Shown: piece by piece, positions 23,156-34,275 of the stretch | Position numbering within the stretch: position 1 is the stretch's first letter | How the letters are laid out: each line of letters begins with the position of its first letter | DNA from: Megascapheus bottae | Lineage: Eukaryota > Chordata > Mammalia > Rodentia > Geomyidae | Assembly: GCA_024803745.1 (NCBI GenBank) | Contig: JANJXV010000100.1 | Coordinates: forward strand, 1,674,001 to 1,738,000 | Length of the DNA stretch: 64,000 nucleotides | Direction: 5' to 3' | Notes under the pieces: generated by a model | Seen by the model: the letters and a program-made list of their open reading frames with translations, nothing else | Told to the model about the DNA's origin: nothing | Database searches by the model: none | Program-made: the position numbers and the translations under genes

Positions 23156-26100
23156 CTACTGATTATGACGAATGAGGGAAACCACTGAGCCTAAGTTCCT
23201 TTCAGTCTGGCTTACTTCACTTAATATGATTTGTTCTAAGTCTTGCCATATCCTAACAAATGGGGCGATGTTATTCTTTCTGACAGCAGCATAGAATTCC
23301 ATTGTGTACAAATACCACAACTTGTTGATCCACTCATCAACTGAGGGACATCTGGGTTGGTTCCATATCTTTGCTATGGTGAATAGTGCTGCAATGAACA
23401 TTGTTGTGCTAGTGGGTTTAGTATGCCCTTGTTTCTGGATTGTTGGGTATACGCCAAGTAGTGGTATTGCTGGGTCATAGGGGAGTTCTATGTTTAGCCT
23501 TCTGAGGCACTGCCACACTGCTTTCCATAGTGGTTGAACGAGTTTGCACTCCCACCAACAGTGTAGTAGTGATCCCTCCTGGCCACATCCCCTCCAGCAT
23601 CTGTTGTCATTCGTTTTCCTGATCCTGGCCATTCTAACTGGAGTGAGGTGGAATCTTAGAGTTCTTTTGATATGCAATTCTTTTATGACCAGAGATGTTG
23701 AGCATTTCTTCATGTGTCTATAAGCCATTTTTGTTTCTTCTTCAGAGAAGACTCTCTTTAAGTCTTTGCCCCATTTGTTAATGGGATAGTTGTCACCTTG
23801 GAGGTTAGTTTTGGAGTGATTCAATTTTGTGAGTTGTTGATATATTTTAGATACGAGGCCTTTGACCGTTGTTTGGTTGGTGAAGATCTTTTCCCACTCT
23901 GTAGGCGTCCTGATTAGTTTACTAGCTATATCCGTTGCTATACAAAAGCTCTGCAGTTTAATGCAGTCCCACTTATCCAGCCTTTCTCTGATTTGTTGTG
24001 ATTCTTGGTCCTTATTAAGAAAGTTTCAACCTCTGCCAAGGAGGCCTAGTGTATCTCCTATTCCTTCCTGTAAACTTTTCCTGGAGCTTTTACCTCCAGG
24101 TCTTTGATCCATTTGGAGTTAATTCTAGTGCAAGGTGACAAAGAAGGATCCAACTTTAGTTTTCTGCTGGTGCTTAACCAGTTCTGCCAGCACAACTTGT
24201 TGAAGAGGCTATCTTTCTTCCATTCTATTTTTTGGCTCCCTTTTCAAAGATTAGGTGGCCATAGGTCTGTGGTTTAATATCTGGGTCCGCAGTTCTATTC
24301 CATTGGACTTCAGGCCTGTTCTTGTGCCAGTACCAAGCTGTTTTGAGAATTATAGCTCTGTAATAGAGTCTAAAGATTGGAATTGAAATACCTCCAGCGC
24401 TGTTCTTTCTGCTAAGAAGTGTTTTTGCTTACGGGGTCTTTTATTATTGCATATGAAATTTTGACTTGCCTCTTCTATTTCTTTAAAGAATGACATTGGG
24501 ATGTTGATGGGTATTGCATTGAATTTGTAGATAGCCCTTGGCAAGATTGTCATTTTCACAATGTTGATTCTTCCAATCCAGGAGCATGGGAGTTTTTTCC
24601 ATTTCCTTAGTTCTGCTTTAATTTCCTTTTTTAGGGTTTTAAAGTTTTCATCTAAATGGTCCTTTACATTCTTAGTTAAGCTAATTCCTAGGTACTTTAT
24701 TTTCTTTGAGGCTATTATGAAAGGAGTTTCTTCCCTGATTATTGCCTCGTTCCTCTCACTATTGGCGTAAAGGAAGGCAATTGATTTGTGAGTGTTGATT
24801 TCATGGCCTGCTACCCTTCCAAAGCTTTGAATCAGCTCAAGGAGCTTGGGAGGAGAGTCTATAGGATTCTTTAAATACAGAATCATGTCATCTGCAAAGA
24901 GGGATATGTTTATTACCTCTTTCCCTACTTGGATCCCCTTTATGCTTGCTTCTTGCCTTATTGCACTGCCTAGGAAATTTAGTACTATGTTAGAAAGGAG
25001 TGGAGAGAGTGGGCATCCTTGTCTCATTCCTGATTTTAGAGGGAATGGCTTTAGATATTCACCATTAAGTATAAAACTAGCAGTGGGTTTCTCATACACA
25101 GCCTTTATTACATTGAGAAATGTTCCATGGAGTCCTAGTTTCTCCACATCTTTTAACATAAAGGGGTTTTGGATCTTGTCAAAGGCCGCATCTATTGAGA
25201 CAATCATGTGATTTTTGTCCTTGCTCCTGTTGATGTGTTGAATTATATTAATTGATTTGTGTATGTTGAACCAGCTTTGCCTCCCTGTGATAAATCCAGT
25301 TTGATCACAGTGTATAATTTTTTGATGAGTTGTTGTAGACGGTTGCTCAACAGCCATCAAGTGTAGATCCGTGCATTATAAGGGTTGAAAGACGAGCAGA
25401 GGTCCAGAGATAGAAAAAAAGAATGAGAGTGGTCAGGGGAGGTACAAGAGGATTAACGTAGGAGTGCAAGAATATTGTAGTAATGAAGAAAAGGTATAGC
25501 ATAAGGATAACTGACCTAAGTTGGTAAGTAGGTAGCATATTTGAGTATTCTTGATTGGTAGTTATTTGATTTAAGGGCATGACATATATGCTTCCAGTAT
25601 TTTGTTGAGAAGTTTTGCATCGATGTTCATTAAAGAAATGGGTCTATAGTTCTCTTTCTTTGATGAATCTCTGTCTGGTTTGGGGGTGAGGGATATACTG
25701 GCTTCACAGAATGAGTTTGGTAAAGAACTTTCATTTTCAATTTCGTTGAAGAGCTTGAGGAGTATTGGTGTGAGCTCTGCTTTGAAGACCTTATAGAATT
25801 CAGCTGTGAATCCATCTGGCCCTGGGCTCTTTTTAAGTGGAAGTTGTCTAATTTCCATTTCTATTTCAGAGCTTGAAATAGGCCTGTTGAGTTGGGTTAG
25901 CTCTTCTTGGTTCAGTATGGGTATGTTAATATTGTCTAGGAATTCATTCATTTCTTCTAGGTTCTCAAATTTCTTGGCGTAAAGGTTTAAGAAGTGTTAC
26001 CTCATGATATTCTGGATCATGGTAATTTCTGTCGTGATATTACCATTTTCATCTGCGATTTTGTTTATTTCGATATGCTCTCTTGTTTTTTTGGTAAGAT

Positions 26101-27235
26101 TTGCTAAGGGCTTGTCAATTTTGTTAATTCTTTCAAAGAACCAACTCCTTGTTTTGTTGATTCTTTCTATAGGTTTTTTTTATTCCAAATCATTTAATTC
26201 TGCTTTGATTTTAATAATTTGCTTTCTCCTATTGGGTTTAGGGTTGGTTTGTTGCTCTTTTTCCAAGAGGTTAAAGTGAGACATTAACTAGTTGGTTTGC
26301 CATTTTTCCAACTTGCTGTTGTAGGAACTCAGCGCTATAAATTTTCCTCTGAGTACTGCCTTTGTTGTGTCCCTAAGGAGTTGATATTTGTGTGCTCCTT
26401 ATTGTTAAATTTCATAAACAGTTGGATATCTGTTCTGATCTCTTCGATTACCCATTGTTTTTGATTCAACAATGTGTTGTTCAGTCTCCATGAGTTACAG
26501 GGTTTTCATTGGTGGAGATGTGTGTTCTGCTCCAATTTGATGCCTTTATGGTCTGAGAGTGTGAATGGAATAATTTCAGTGTTTCTGAATCTGTCCAGGT
26601 TTGTTTTATGTCCTAAGATGTGGTCTATTTTGGAAAATGTTCCATGTGCTGCTGAGAAAAACGTATATTGTGTTGTTACTGTGTGGAATATTCTGCAGAT
26701 GTCTGTTAGATCTAGTTGATCTATATAGTTGTTCAGTTCTAAGGTTTCTTTGTTGAGTTTTTGCCTTGTTGATCTGTCCATAGGTGAGAGTGGTGTGTTA
26801 AACTCACCAACAATCACTGTATTTCGATGTATGTATGGTTTCAGTGTAAGTAAAGTTTGCTTGATGAAGTTTGGAGCTCCGGGATTGGGTGTGTAAATAT
26901 TTAGGATCGTTATGTCTTCCTGGAGGAAAGATCCCTTTAGTAGTATGTAGTCACCTTCTTTGTCTTTTCTTACTAATTTTAGTTTGAAGTCTATTGTATC
27001 TAATATGAGGATGGCAACTCCAGCCTGTTTATGGGGGCAGTTAGCTTGATAGAGTTTATTCCAACCTCTCACTTTCAAAAGATGATTGTTTTTGGGTAAG
27101 ATGTGTCTCTTGAAGACAGCAGAACGATGGCTCTTGCTTTTTGATCCAACTAGACAGCCTATGCCATTTAATTGGAGAGTTAAGTCCATTGATATTGAGA
27201 GTTAGGATTGAGAGATATTTATTAGTTCCGACCAT
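23156..27235 (-). pseudogene. L1 ORF2 (copy 4), disrupted
   Basis: Longest intact C-terminus of the set: 222 codons from 23,824 to the stop, with [18 protein letters not shown] and ending near SLIRHNQ. RT block 24,350-25,360 with [13 protein letters not shown] (near 24,895) is open for 336 codons, then scrambled by the shared base loss near 24,433. Endonuclease frame 26,506-27,189. The 256-bp insertion splits the RT at 25,342-25,597. Confidence 0.88.
25342..25597 (-). repeat. Chimeric L1 self-insertion in ORF2 (copy 4)
   Basis: Third copy of the leader-plus-ORF1 chimera at the identical site. The internal join reads 'gagtattcttgattgg', one base changed from copies 2 and 3. Confidence 0.9.
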
Positions 27236-27465
27236 TTTTAAAAGCTTTTAGTAGGGCCTGTGTCTTGACAGTTCTTGTGGTCCTTAGATGGTATGCTGTT
27301 TAGGTGCCATTTCTTTCCCTATATTGCATTTATTTTGGTTTTCTATGTATAGAGCATCTTTGAGAATTCTCTGTAGTGTTGGTTTTGTTTCGACATATTG
27401 TTGCAGCTTTTCCCTGGAATGGAATGTTTTATTGTTCCCTCAGTTATGAATGAGAGCTTAGCTGG

Positions 27466-28467
27466 CTACAATATTCTTGGTTGGTAGTTATTTGATTTAA
27501 GGGCATGACATATATGCTTCCAGTCACTTCGTGCTTGCATGGTCTCTGCTGAGAAACCTGGGGTTATTCTGATTGGTTTGCCTTTATAGGTTACTGATCC
27601 CTTTTCCCTGGCTGCCTTTAGGATCTTTCCTTTCATTTCTATTGATCCAGTTCGGATCACAATGTGGCGGTGGGATGTTCTTTCTGGTCAGGTCTGTTTG
27701 GGGTTCTAAAAGCTTCTCGTATCTGGATGGGCCTGCCCTTCTGGATATTTGGGAAATTCTCTGAGATGATTCCCTGAAGTATATTTCCAATACCATTGAC
27801 CTCTTTCTCCACGCCCTCCTCAATACCAACTAGCCTTAAATTAGGCTTCCTAATTGTATCTTGGACCTCCTGAAGCGCTCTCAATTTTCCTAGATTTGGA
27901 TTGACTCATTTTCTGTTCTTTCTCTATAATAACTAAATTATCTTCAGCCCCAGAAATTCTCTCCTCTGCATTGTCTAACCTGCTATCAAAGCTATCTACT
28001 TTATTTTTCATTGCCCTTGCTTCTAATCGCTCACTTTTGATGCCTTGCATCTCTTGTTTTAGATCATGTATGTATTTCTTAATCTCCTTGATTTCTTTTT
28101 GAGTGGTTAGCTCAGTAGCTTTATTTTCTTTGGACATTTGCTGGAGTTTGGTCACGTTTTTATTTGTGGATTCTATGAATTCATCCATCTTTCTTTGAAA
28201 AACCTTTATTATGGCCTCCTTTATGGCTTCTTCTTTTTCACTTATCACCTTGTTTATGCTTTCCTCTTGTTCAGCTATGGCTTCCTCCATTATCTCTTTC
28301 TTTATATTTTCACATTTTCCATTAATGATGTTTATCAATTGCATTTGTGTAGCACTTGGAAGACTCTCCTCTAGGTTTGCCAGTGACTGTTCCATTGTCT
28401 GTTTACATTGGGTGGGGGATGTTGTTTCTTGATTTGACATTTTTCTTGAGTTTCTTGTTCTGCCCAT
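27466..28467 (-). pseudogene. L1 ORF1 (copy 4), nearly complete
   Basis: The first 195 codons are open (28,467-27,880): MGRTRNSRKMSNQ, coiled coil with heptad-like Glu/Lys/Ile runs to about residue 185. A one-base lesion near 27,885 shifts the frame before the RRM-like core (27,884-27,657), and another near 27,680 shifts it before the C-terminal domain (VTYKGKPIRITPGFSAETMQ). Only two frame changes separate it from a full 334-codon frame. Confidence 0.88.
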
Positions 28468-29024
28468 TTGAAAATGGGAGCAAGATTACTACTAAATACG
28501 ATTATAGTTTTTCAGATATAACCAACCTAGACCTCTGTAGCTGACAGACAGTAGATGTTCACAAGTTTTGATTGGTATTATCACTCTTTCTTTTTGTGCA
28601 CTTACAGACCAGTCTAATACAACCACTGATAAGCGATTTATACCCAAAACAATAAGCCTCTCAATCCAATCTCAATTGTCTTTAAGTCCCTCTGAGCCTA
28701 GAGAATAATTAACCACCTACATATACAATACTGCTTAACAGCCATCAAGTGTAGATCCGTGCAGTATAAGGGTTGCAAGACCAGCAGAGGTCCAGAGATA
28801 TAAAAAAAGAATGAGAGAGGTCAGGGGAGGTACAAGAGGATTAACGTAGGAGTGTAAGAATATTGTAGTAATGAAGAAAATGTATAGCATAAGGATAACT
28901 GACCTAAGTTGGTAAGTAGGTAGCATATTTGAGTACAAAGTTTGGAAATTATTAAAATAAAACTTATGTGTTGCTGCAACTAGCTCTTAGCCCAACCAGT
29001 GGCCGCACAGTGGACCATTGTATG
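28468..29024 (-). other. L1 5' leader/5'UTR (copy 4)
   Basis: Same leader as the other copies. It diverges slightly at 28,975, where 'cacgacta' is shortened. Confidence 0.6.
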
Positions 29025-30392
29025 GATCTGTTTTTCTTGTCTACGTTGAGGGAAAGGGGTATTTCACAAGATGTAGAAGCGAAGATTTCAGAAGCCAATG
29101 CTATGAGTGAATTAGCTCGTAAACAGCATTTTTATTTCCTTTTATCTTTCCAGCCCCAGTCCTGGGGCTTGAATTCAGGGATTGAGCACGGTCCTCGGGT
29201 TTTCTCAAGTCTAGCCCTCTGCCACTTGAGCCACAGTGCCACATCTAGATTTTCTATCTATGTGATACTGAGCAATCAAACCCAGATCTTCATGGATGCT
29301 AGGCAAGCACTTTAGCACTATGCCAAACTCTCAACCCTGACATAGTAATTATAAAGTCATCATCATCATGTCAAAATATCCTTTCTGCTACAAAGAATGA
29401 ACACTTATCTATGTGTGTAATGCTTTTTTTTTAATTTCACTAATTCTTCTGTGTTTTTCCCTCTTGCATTTTTACACATGACAGCAAAGATAATCATCAG
29501 GAAAAAATTGATTAGGATAAAGAAACATAATAATATCCTAGTAGATTGACGTCAAAAATATGTGCAAGATGCCCTGTGTGTTTGACCTAGTGGTAGAGTC
29601 CTTGGCTACCACGCAAAAAGACTCAGGTTTGATTCTTCATTACCACATACATAGAAATCGCTGCAAGTGGTGCTGTGGCTCGGTGGGACAGCTAAAGCCT
29701 AAAGATAGCCCAAGAACAATGTTCACACTCTGAGGCAAGTCCAAAGACTAGCAAAAACAAAAAAATTCGACAAGGGGAAAATGCAGGCAGAGAAGGCACT
29801 GTGAAGCAAATGTTTTGTAAAGGATGAGGGCAATATTGACCCTTAAGTTTGGATCTTACCTAATAAAGGCTCCTTGAGCCTGAGACCAGACTGGTAGTTG
29901 GGCCTAGTAGAAGATATTGGGATAGGACAAATAAGGTGTGCTGTTTACTACATCCACATGTATATTGTGAGATTGGAGGAGAGATTCAACCTCCAGTATG
30001 TCTTTGGTGAGGTCTTCTGTGAGCAAGGATCTTTAGTCATTGGGCCCTGAAAGGTGACCCTGCCTCCCTCACAATGGAACAGAATATGGAACCCTGGTAA
30101 CCAAGCCACTGTAACTAACAACCAACTCAAGCCAGCTCACTTGGCCTGTGGCTCAGGAGGAAGAAAGATGTTGCTGTGCTGTTGCCAAAGGTCAGGAAAC
30201 TCGAGTCTCAGGCATGGAAGTTGTGGATGTCTTACTCGAAGATGTACATGCTAGATCTTTGCCAAGCCACAAATCCAGTATAACAGGCCTTTCTCTAAGA
30301 AGAAGGCCAGGAAAATCCAGGTCAACCAGATGAGGTAAATTTCTAAGAAGAAATGTATTTGACCCCATCATCCTCCCCACACACTACCCCTT
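29025..30392. repeat. X segment, unit 4
   Basis: 1.37-kb copy of X with the two shared SINEs. The open frame at 30,148-30,333 (CCCAVAKGQETRVSGMEVVD) is intact up to a one-base gain near 30,315. Confidence 0.86.
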
Positions 30393-32190
30393 TCTTTTTT
30401 TTAAATATTTTTTACTGTAATTAGTAAAAGGGTTACATGATATTTGCCAGGTAGAAGTTGCATTAATTCACATACATTGATACCCTTTCACATGTCTTGG
30501 TACGCATTTCCCTCTACCCCACACCCCCCAGTCGTCTTGGTTTTCCCCTTTCCCTGTCAAATTTCAAATATCCAAATACAAATAAATTCAATATATCAGA
30601 TAACAAAGTGAGATACTATACCAATATGGGATAACCAAGGGACAGCAAAGGAGATGAAAGACAACATAGTACATTAAGGACAACAATCATTCATTATGTG
30701 GCTTTTGTTTCAATATTCTGGAGGTCCTTTCAATTAGCTTCACATTACATGGCCTTATATATGGCCTTTTGCTCTATTGCAAATCTCTGCTAGTAGAGCC
30801 CAAGGTTTCTAATGATTATGACGAATTAGGGAAACCACTGAGCCTAAGTTCCTTTGAGTCTGGCTTACTTCACTTAATATGATTTGTTCTAAGTCTTTCC
30901 ATATCCTAACAAATGGGGCGATGTCATTCTTTCTGACAGCAGCATAGAATTCCATTGTGTACAAATACCACAAGTTTTTGATCCACTCATCAACTGAGGG
31001 ACATCTGGGTTGGTTCCGTATCTTTGCTATGGTGAATAGCGCTGCAATGAACATTGTTGTGCTAGTGGGTTTAGTATGCCCTTGTTTCTGGATTGTTGGG
31101 TAAACGCCAAGTAGTGGAATTGCTGAGTCATAGGGGAGTTCTATGTTTAGCCTTTTGAGGCACTGCCACACTGCTTTCCATAGTGGTTGAACGAGTTTGC
31201 ACTCCCACCAACAGTGTAGTAGTGATCCCTCCTGGCCACATCCCCTCCAGCATCTGTTGTCATTAGTTTTCCTGATCCTGGCCATTCTAACTGGAGTGAG
31301 GTGGAATCTTAGAGTTGTTTTGATTTGCATTTCTTTTATGACCAGAGATGTTGAGCATTTCTTCCTGTGTCTATAGGCCATTTTTGTTTCTTCTTCAGAG
31401 AAGACTCTCTTTAAGTCTTTGGCCCATTGTTTAATGTGGTGGGTGTTACTTTGGAGGTTAGTTTTGGAGTGATTCAATTTATTGAGTTGTTGATATATTT
31501 TAGATATGAGGCCTTTTCCGTTGTTTGGTTGGTGAAGATCTTCTCCCACTCTGTAGGCTTCCTGATTAGTTTACTAGCTATATCCGTTGCCATATGAAAG
31601 CTCTGCAGTTTAATGCAGTCCCACTTATCCATCCTTTTTCTGATTTGTTGTGATTCTTGGTCCTTATTAAGAAAGTTTCGACCTGTGCCAAGGAGGCCTA
31701 GTGTATCTCCTATTCCTTCCTGTAAACTTTTCAGTGTGTCAACTTTTACCTCCAGGTCTTTGATCCATTTGGAGTTAATTCTAATGCAAGGTGACAAAGA
31801 AGGATCCAACTTTAGTTTTCTGCTGGTGCTTTACCAGTTCTGCCAGCACAACTTGTTGAAGAGGCTATCTTTCTTCCATTCTATTTTTTTGGCTCCTTTG
31901 TCAAAAATTAGGTGGCCATAGGTCTGTGGTTTAATATCTGGGTCCGCAGTTCTATTGCATTGGACTTCAGGCCTGTTCTTGTGCCAGTACCAAGCTGTTT
32001 TGAGAATTATAGCTCTGTAATAGAGTCTAAAGTTTGGAATTGAAATTCCTCCAGTGCTGTTCTTTCTGCTAAGAAGTGTTTTTGCTTACGGGGTCTTTTA
32101 TTATTCCATATGAAATTTTGACTTGCCTCTTCTATTTCTTTAAAGAATGACATAGGGATGTTGATGGGTATTGCACTGAATTTGTAGATA

Positions 32191-32551
32191 GCCCTTGGCA
32201 AGATTGTCATTTTCACAATGCTGATTCTTCCATTCCAGGAGCATGGGAGTTTTTTCCATTTCTTTAGTTCTGCTTTAATTTCCTTTTTTAGGGTCTTAAA
32301 GTTTTCATCTAAACGGTCCTTTACATTCTTAGTTAAGCTAATTCCTAGGTACTTTATTTTCTTTGAGGCTATTGTGAAAGGAGTTTCTTTCCTGATTATT
32401 GCCTCGTTCCTCTCACTGTTCGCGTAAAGGAATGCAGTTGATTTGTGAGGGTTGATTTTATGGCCTGCTACACTTCCAAAGCTTTGAATCAGCTCAAGGA
32501 GCTTGGGACTGGAGTCTATAGGATTCTTTAAATACAGAATCTTGTCATCTG
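32191..32551 (-). repeat. L1 segment duplicated across the ERV, left copy
   Basis: 361 bp starting 'gcccttggcaagattgtcat' and ending at the LTR. The right partner is 39,131-39,483. The two share variants absent from copies 2-4: 'gctgattcttccattcc' and 'aaacggtcc'. They are therefore a local duplication. Confidence 0.88.
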
Positions 32552-32616
32552 TGCGGCGAGCTCCTCGACCAGCGAGGAAGAACGACCACCACTCGAGGAT
32601 TCTTCTCAAATCATAC

Positions 32617-32622
32617 TTTATT
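32617..32622 (-). terminator. LTR polyadenylation signal AATAAA
   Basis: Plus-strand 'tttatt', read AATAAA on the retroviral strand, placed 3' of the TATA box as expected for R. Confidence 0.75.
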
Positions 32623-32686
32623 GGAGAGCCTTTTGATTGAAGGGGGAGCAGGAAGCGAAAGGGGCGCGGCATCCAGATACAGCTGC

Positions 32687-32693
32687 TTATATA
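32687..32693 (-). promoter_or_regulatory. LTR TATA box
   Basis: TATATAA on the minus strand within CCCTATATAAGCAGC, the core promoter of the LTR. Confidence 0.8.
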
Positions 32694-32907
32694 GGGAACA
32701 GGAACTCGGGTCGCTCCACCATTGGCTGCCGCCCTACTGCCACAACGAGGTGTCGCTGGATTGGCCAGGGATCATCATGTGATTCGCGCATGCGCATACC
32801 TTAGGACACATAGTCGAGCACAGCATTGCCTTATATGGAGTTGTTTACCTTTAAGGAGTCAGGAAACGGGCGCCATCTTATAATGGCATTTGTCCCGGCT
32901 CCCTACA

Positions 32908-32920
32908 GCTCCCCCTTTTT
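32908..32920 (-). promoter_or_regulatory. Polypurine tract
   Basis: AAAAAGGGGGAGC directly before the LTR's TGTAGGG, the expected plus-strand primer site for retroviral DNA synthesis. Confidence 0.8.
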
Positions 32921-33310
32921 GTTTTGAGCATCAGGCAAGAGTAGAGGTCTGTTCTCTGAAGAGAATAAGGACAATGCAAGGCCTCCTCTCCAGGCTCTTT
33001 CCCAGAGGGTGACCCGCCAGTCCGATGCTCTTTTTTCAGAGGTGGGAAATTTTGGCATCTACCCACATGCAAACAGACGTGCTCTTCTCGAGAAAAGACA
33101 TCTCCCTTTTCCCAAGTGCAGTGCATATGCCTCGCATCATGTTTGCTCCAGATCTTAAGCTGCATACCTGTCCCTGTGCAATGGGATCTTCTCCCCCGGG
33201 TGCAAAGGCTATGCAGAAAAATAAGGCTCAATTGCCCTTTAAGGCTGAAAGCCATATTTGGGGTGAGGATCCAACTTCCAAGGCGGCTAATGTTTGTGAA
33301 AATCATTACC
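32921..33310 (-). other. ERV 3' region between env and LTR
   Basis: About 390 bp with no recognised retroviral domain. A 167-codon open frame covers it (33,381-32,878), overlapping the end of env and running 30 bases into the LTR. It begins with a short hydrophobic stretch and is rich in Cys/His/Lys. No known family is recognised, and it may be chance. Confidence 0.4.
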
Positions 33311-33945
33311 TTATCCCTCTGTGTTTGGGCTTGCAGGCGACAGACCAACCATAGGCAGACCACACATCCTTTTCTTTTCAAGCATACTTAACCAAACTTG
33401 GGGGGAGTCATGCATTTCTAATGCTGCAAAAGCTTGTTTTATAATAGCATTATCTCTTTTTCGTTTATAACTCATTTTACATAGCATCCAACACAAAATC
33501 CCCAACCCACACATCATTAATCCCAATAAGGCTAAACTTCCAGCCCATTCTTTTACCCAGGAGGACTCCTGTAATATCCAATCAGTAATTTTCCCGAAAA
33601 GGGGCCACATTTACCCTGGTTGAATTAACAATCATAATTTCATATCTCAATTGGCTTGTAAGGTTTTCAAAATCATTTGACCATTGTCCAGTTAACATCT
33701 GACCCAACTGCCTTGACAGATTAGCGGTATAAAGACATCGGCAACGTATAATTGTCCAACTGTCTGTCCATGGGAAGAAAAGGTAACTGCAATGATGAAT
33801 TGGTCGTGAACAGATACAGGAAAACACGAGCGTCATGCTTCACAGGCATCGGTATTGGAAAGGTCTTCATCAGCGCCCAAAAAATCCTCTCCTGGGCCAT
33901 CACTGGATCTGCTAGTATTACCACCAACATGAGAATCATCTTCAT
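33311..33945 (-). pseudogene. ERV env, mostly deleted and frameshifted
   Basis: Envelope glycoprotein remains. A signal-peptide-like start (MKMILMLVVILADPVMAQ, 33,945) leads into about 55 residues of surface subunit with two N-glycosylation sites, then stops. A second frame resumes near 33,740 in what looks like transmembrane-subunit ectodomain (LRYEIMIVNSTR). A third frame (33,610-33,311) carries the membrane-proximal and membrane-spanning part (WAGSLALLGLMMCGLGILCW) and a basic tail. No furin site, fusion peptide or bulk of the surface subunit is present. The element cannot make a working envelope. The length is about a third of a normal betaretroviral env. Confidence 0.75.
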
Positions 33946-34275
33946 CGTCAGTGCCTTTCTCGGGTTCTCCTTCCACCTTTCGTGTCAATCGCAATGGGAC
34001 CCAAAGCGGTGTTTCCTGCTCCTGTGGTAAAACACAAACAGCTCCCCTGGATCTCCTTACTACGGGATCCGGTCCGCACCAAGTATTTGTAATAACATCC
34101 TTCCATTTAACCATCTCAGTTATAATTTTAGGGTTTTGGGCAGCATGTCTATCTGCTGCTGACTTACCATCACTATTTAAAATTAAAAAATTTAAAATAA
34201 AAAGTGCAAGGGAAAGTCTTTCCCTTGGAGATGCTCCTTCCGCAATTGCCCCTTTTTGTTTTTGAAGTATTTCTT
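33920..34275 (-). pseudogene. ERV pol 3' end: integrase C-terminal domain, out of frame
   Basis: The frame that follows pol after a one-base shift near 34,277. It begins LKEILQKQKG, continues through WKDVITNTWCGPDPVV, typical of a betaretroviral integrase C-terminal domain, and ends in an acidic tail (GTDDEDDSHVGG) that overlaps the start of env. The overlap of pol end and env start is the usual class II layout. Confidence 0.75.

Larger units (their letters stand above)
22741..29024 (-). mobile_element. L1 copy 4, full-length structure, defective
   Basis: 3'UTR to 23,155, ORF2 23,156-27,235, ORF1 27,466-28,467, leader to 29,024. Has the shared frameshifts and insertion, plus its own six-base in-frame deletion near 25,187 (DAEKAF becomes DAAF). 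Confidence 0.92.
32552..32907 (-). repeat. ERV 3' LTR, 356 bp
   Basis: Begins TGTAGGGAGCC and ends CTCGCCGCA (TG...CA) on the minus strand. U3 carries AAGATGGCGC near its start (YY1-like), a TGCGCATGCGC palindrome near 32,787 (NRF1-like), CCAAT boxes (32,720-32,770) and a TATATAA box at 32,687-32,693. AATAAA is at 32,617-32,622, about 65 bases downstream of the TATA, implying a very short R region. Confidence 0.9.

Noticed and set aside
33025..33391. Plus-strand open frames across the ERV 3' region
   Set aside because: They are antisense to the retrovirus and have no recognised content.
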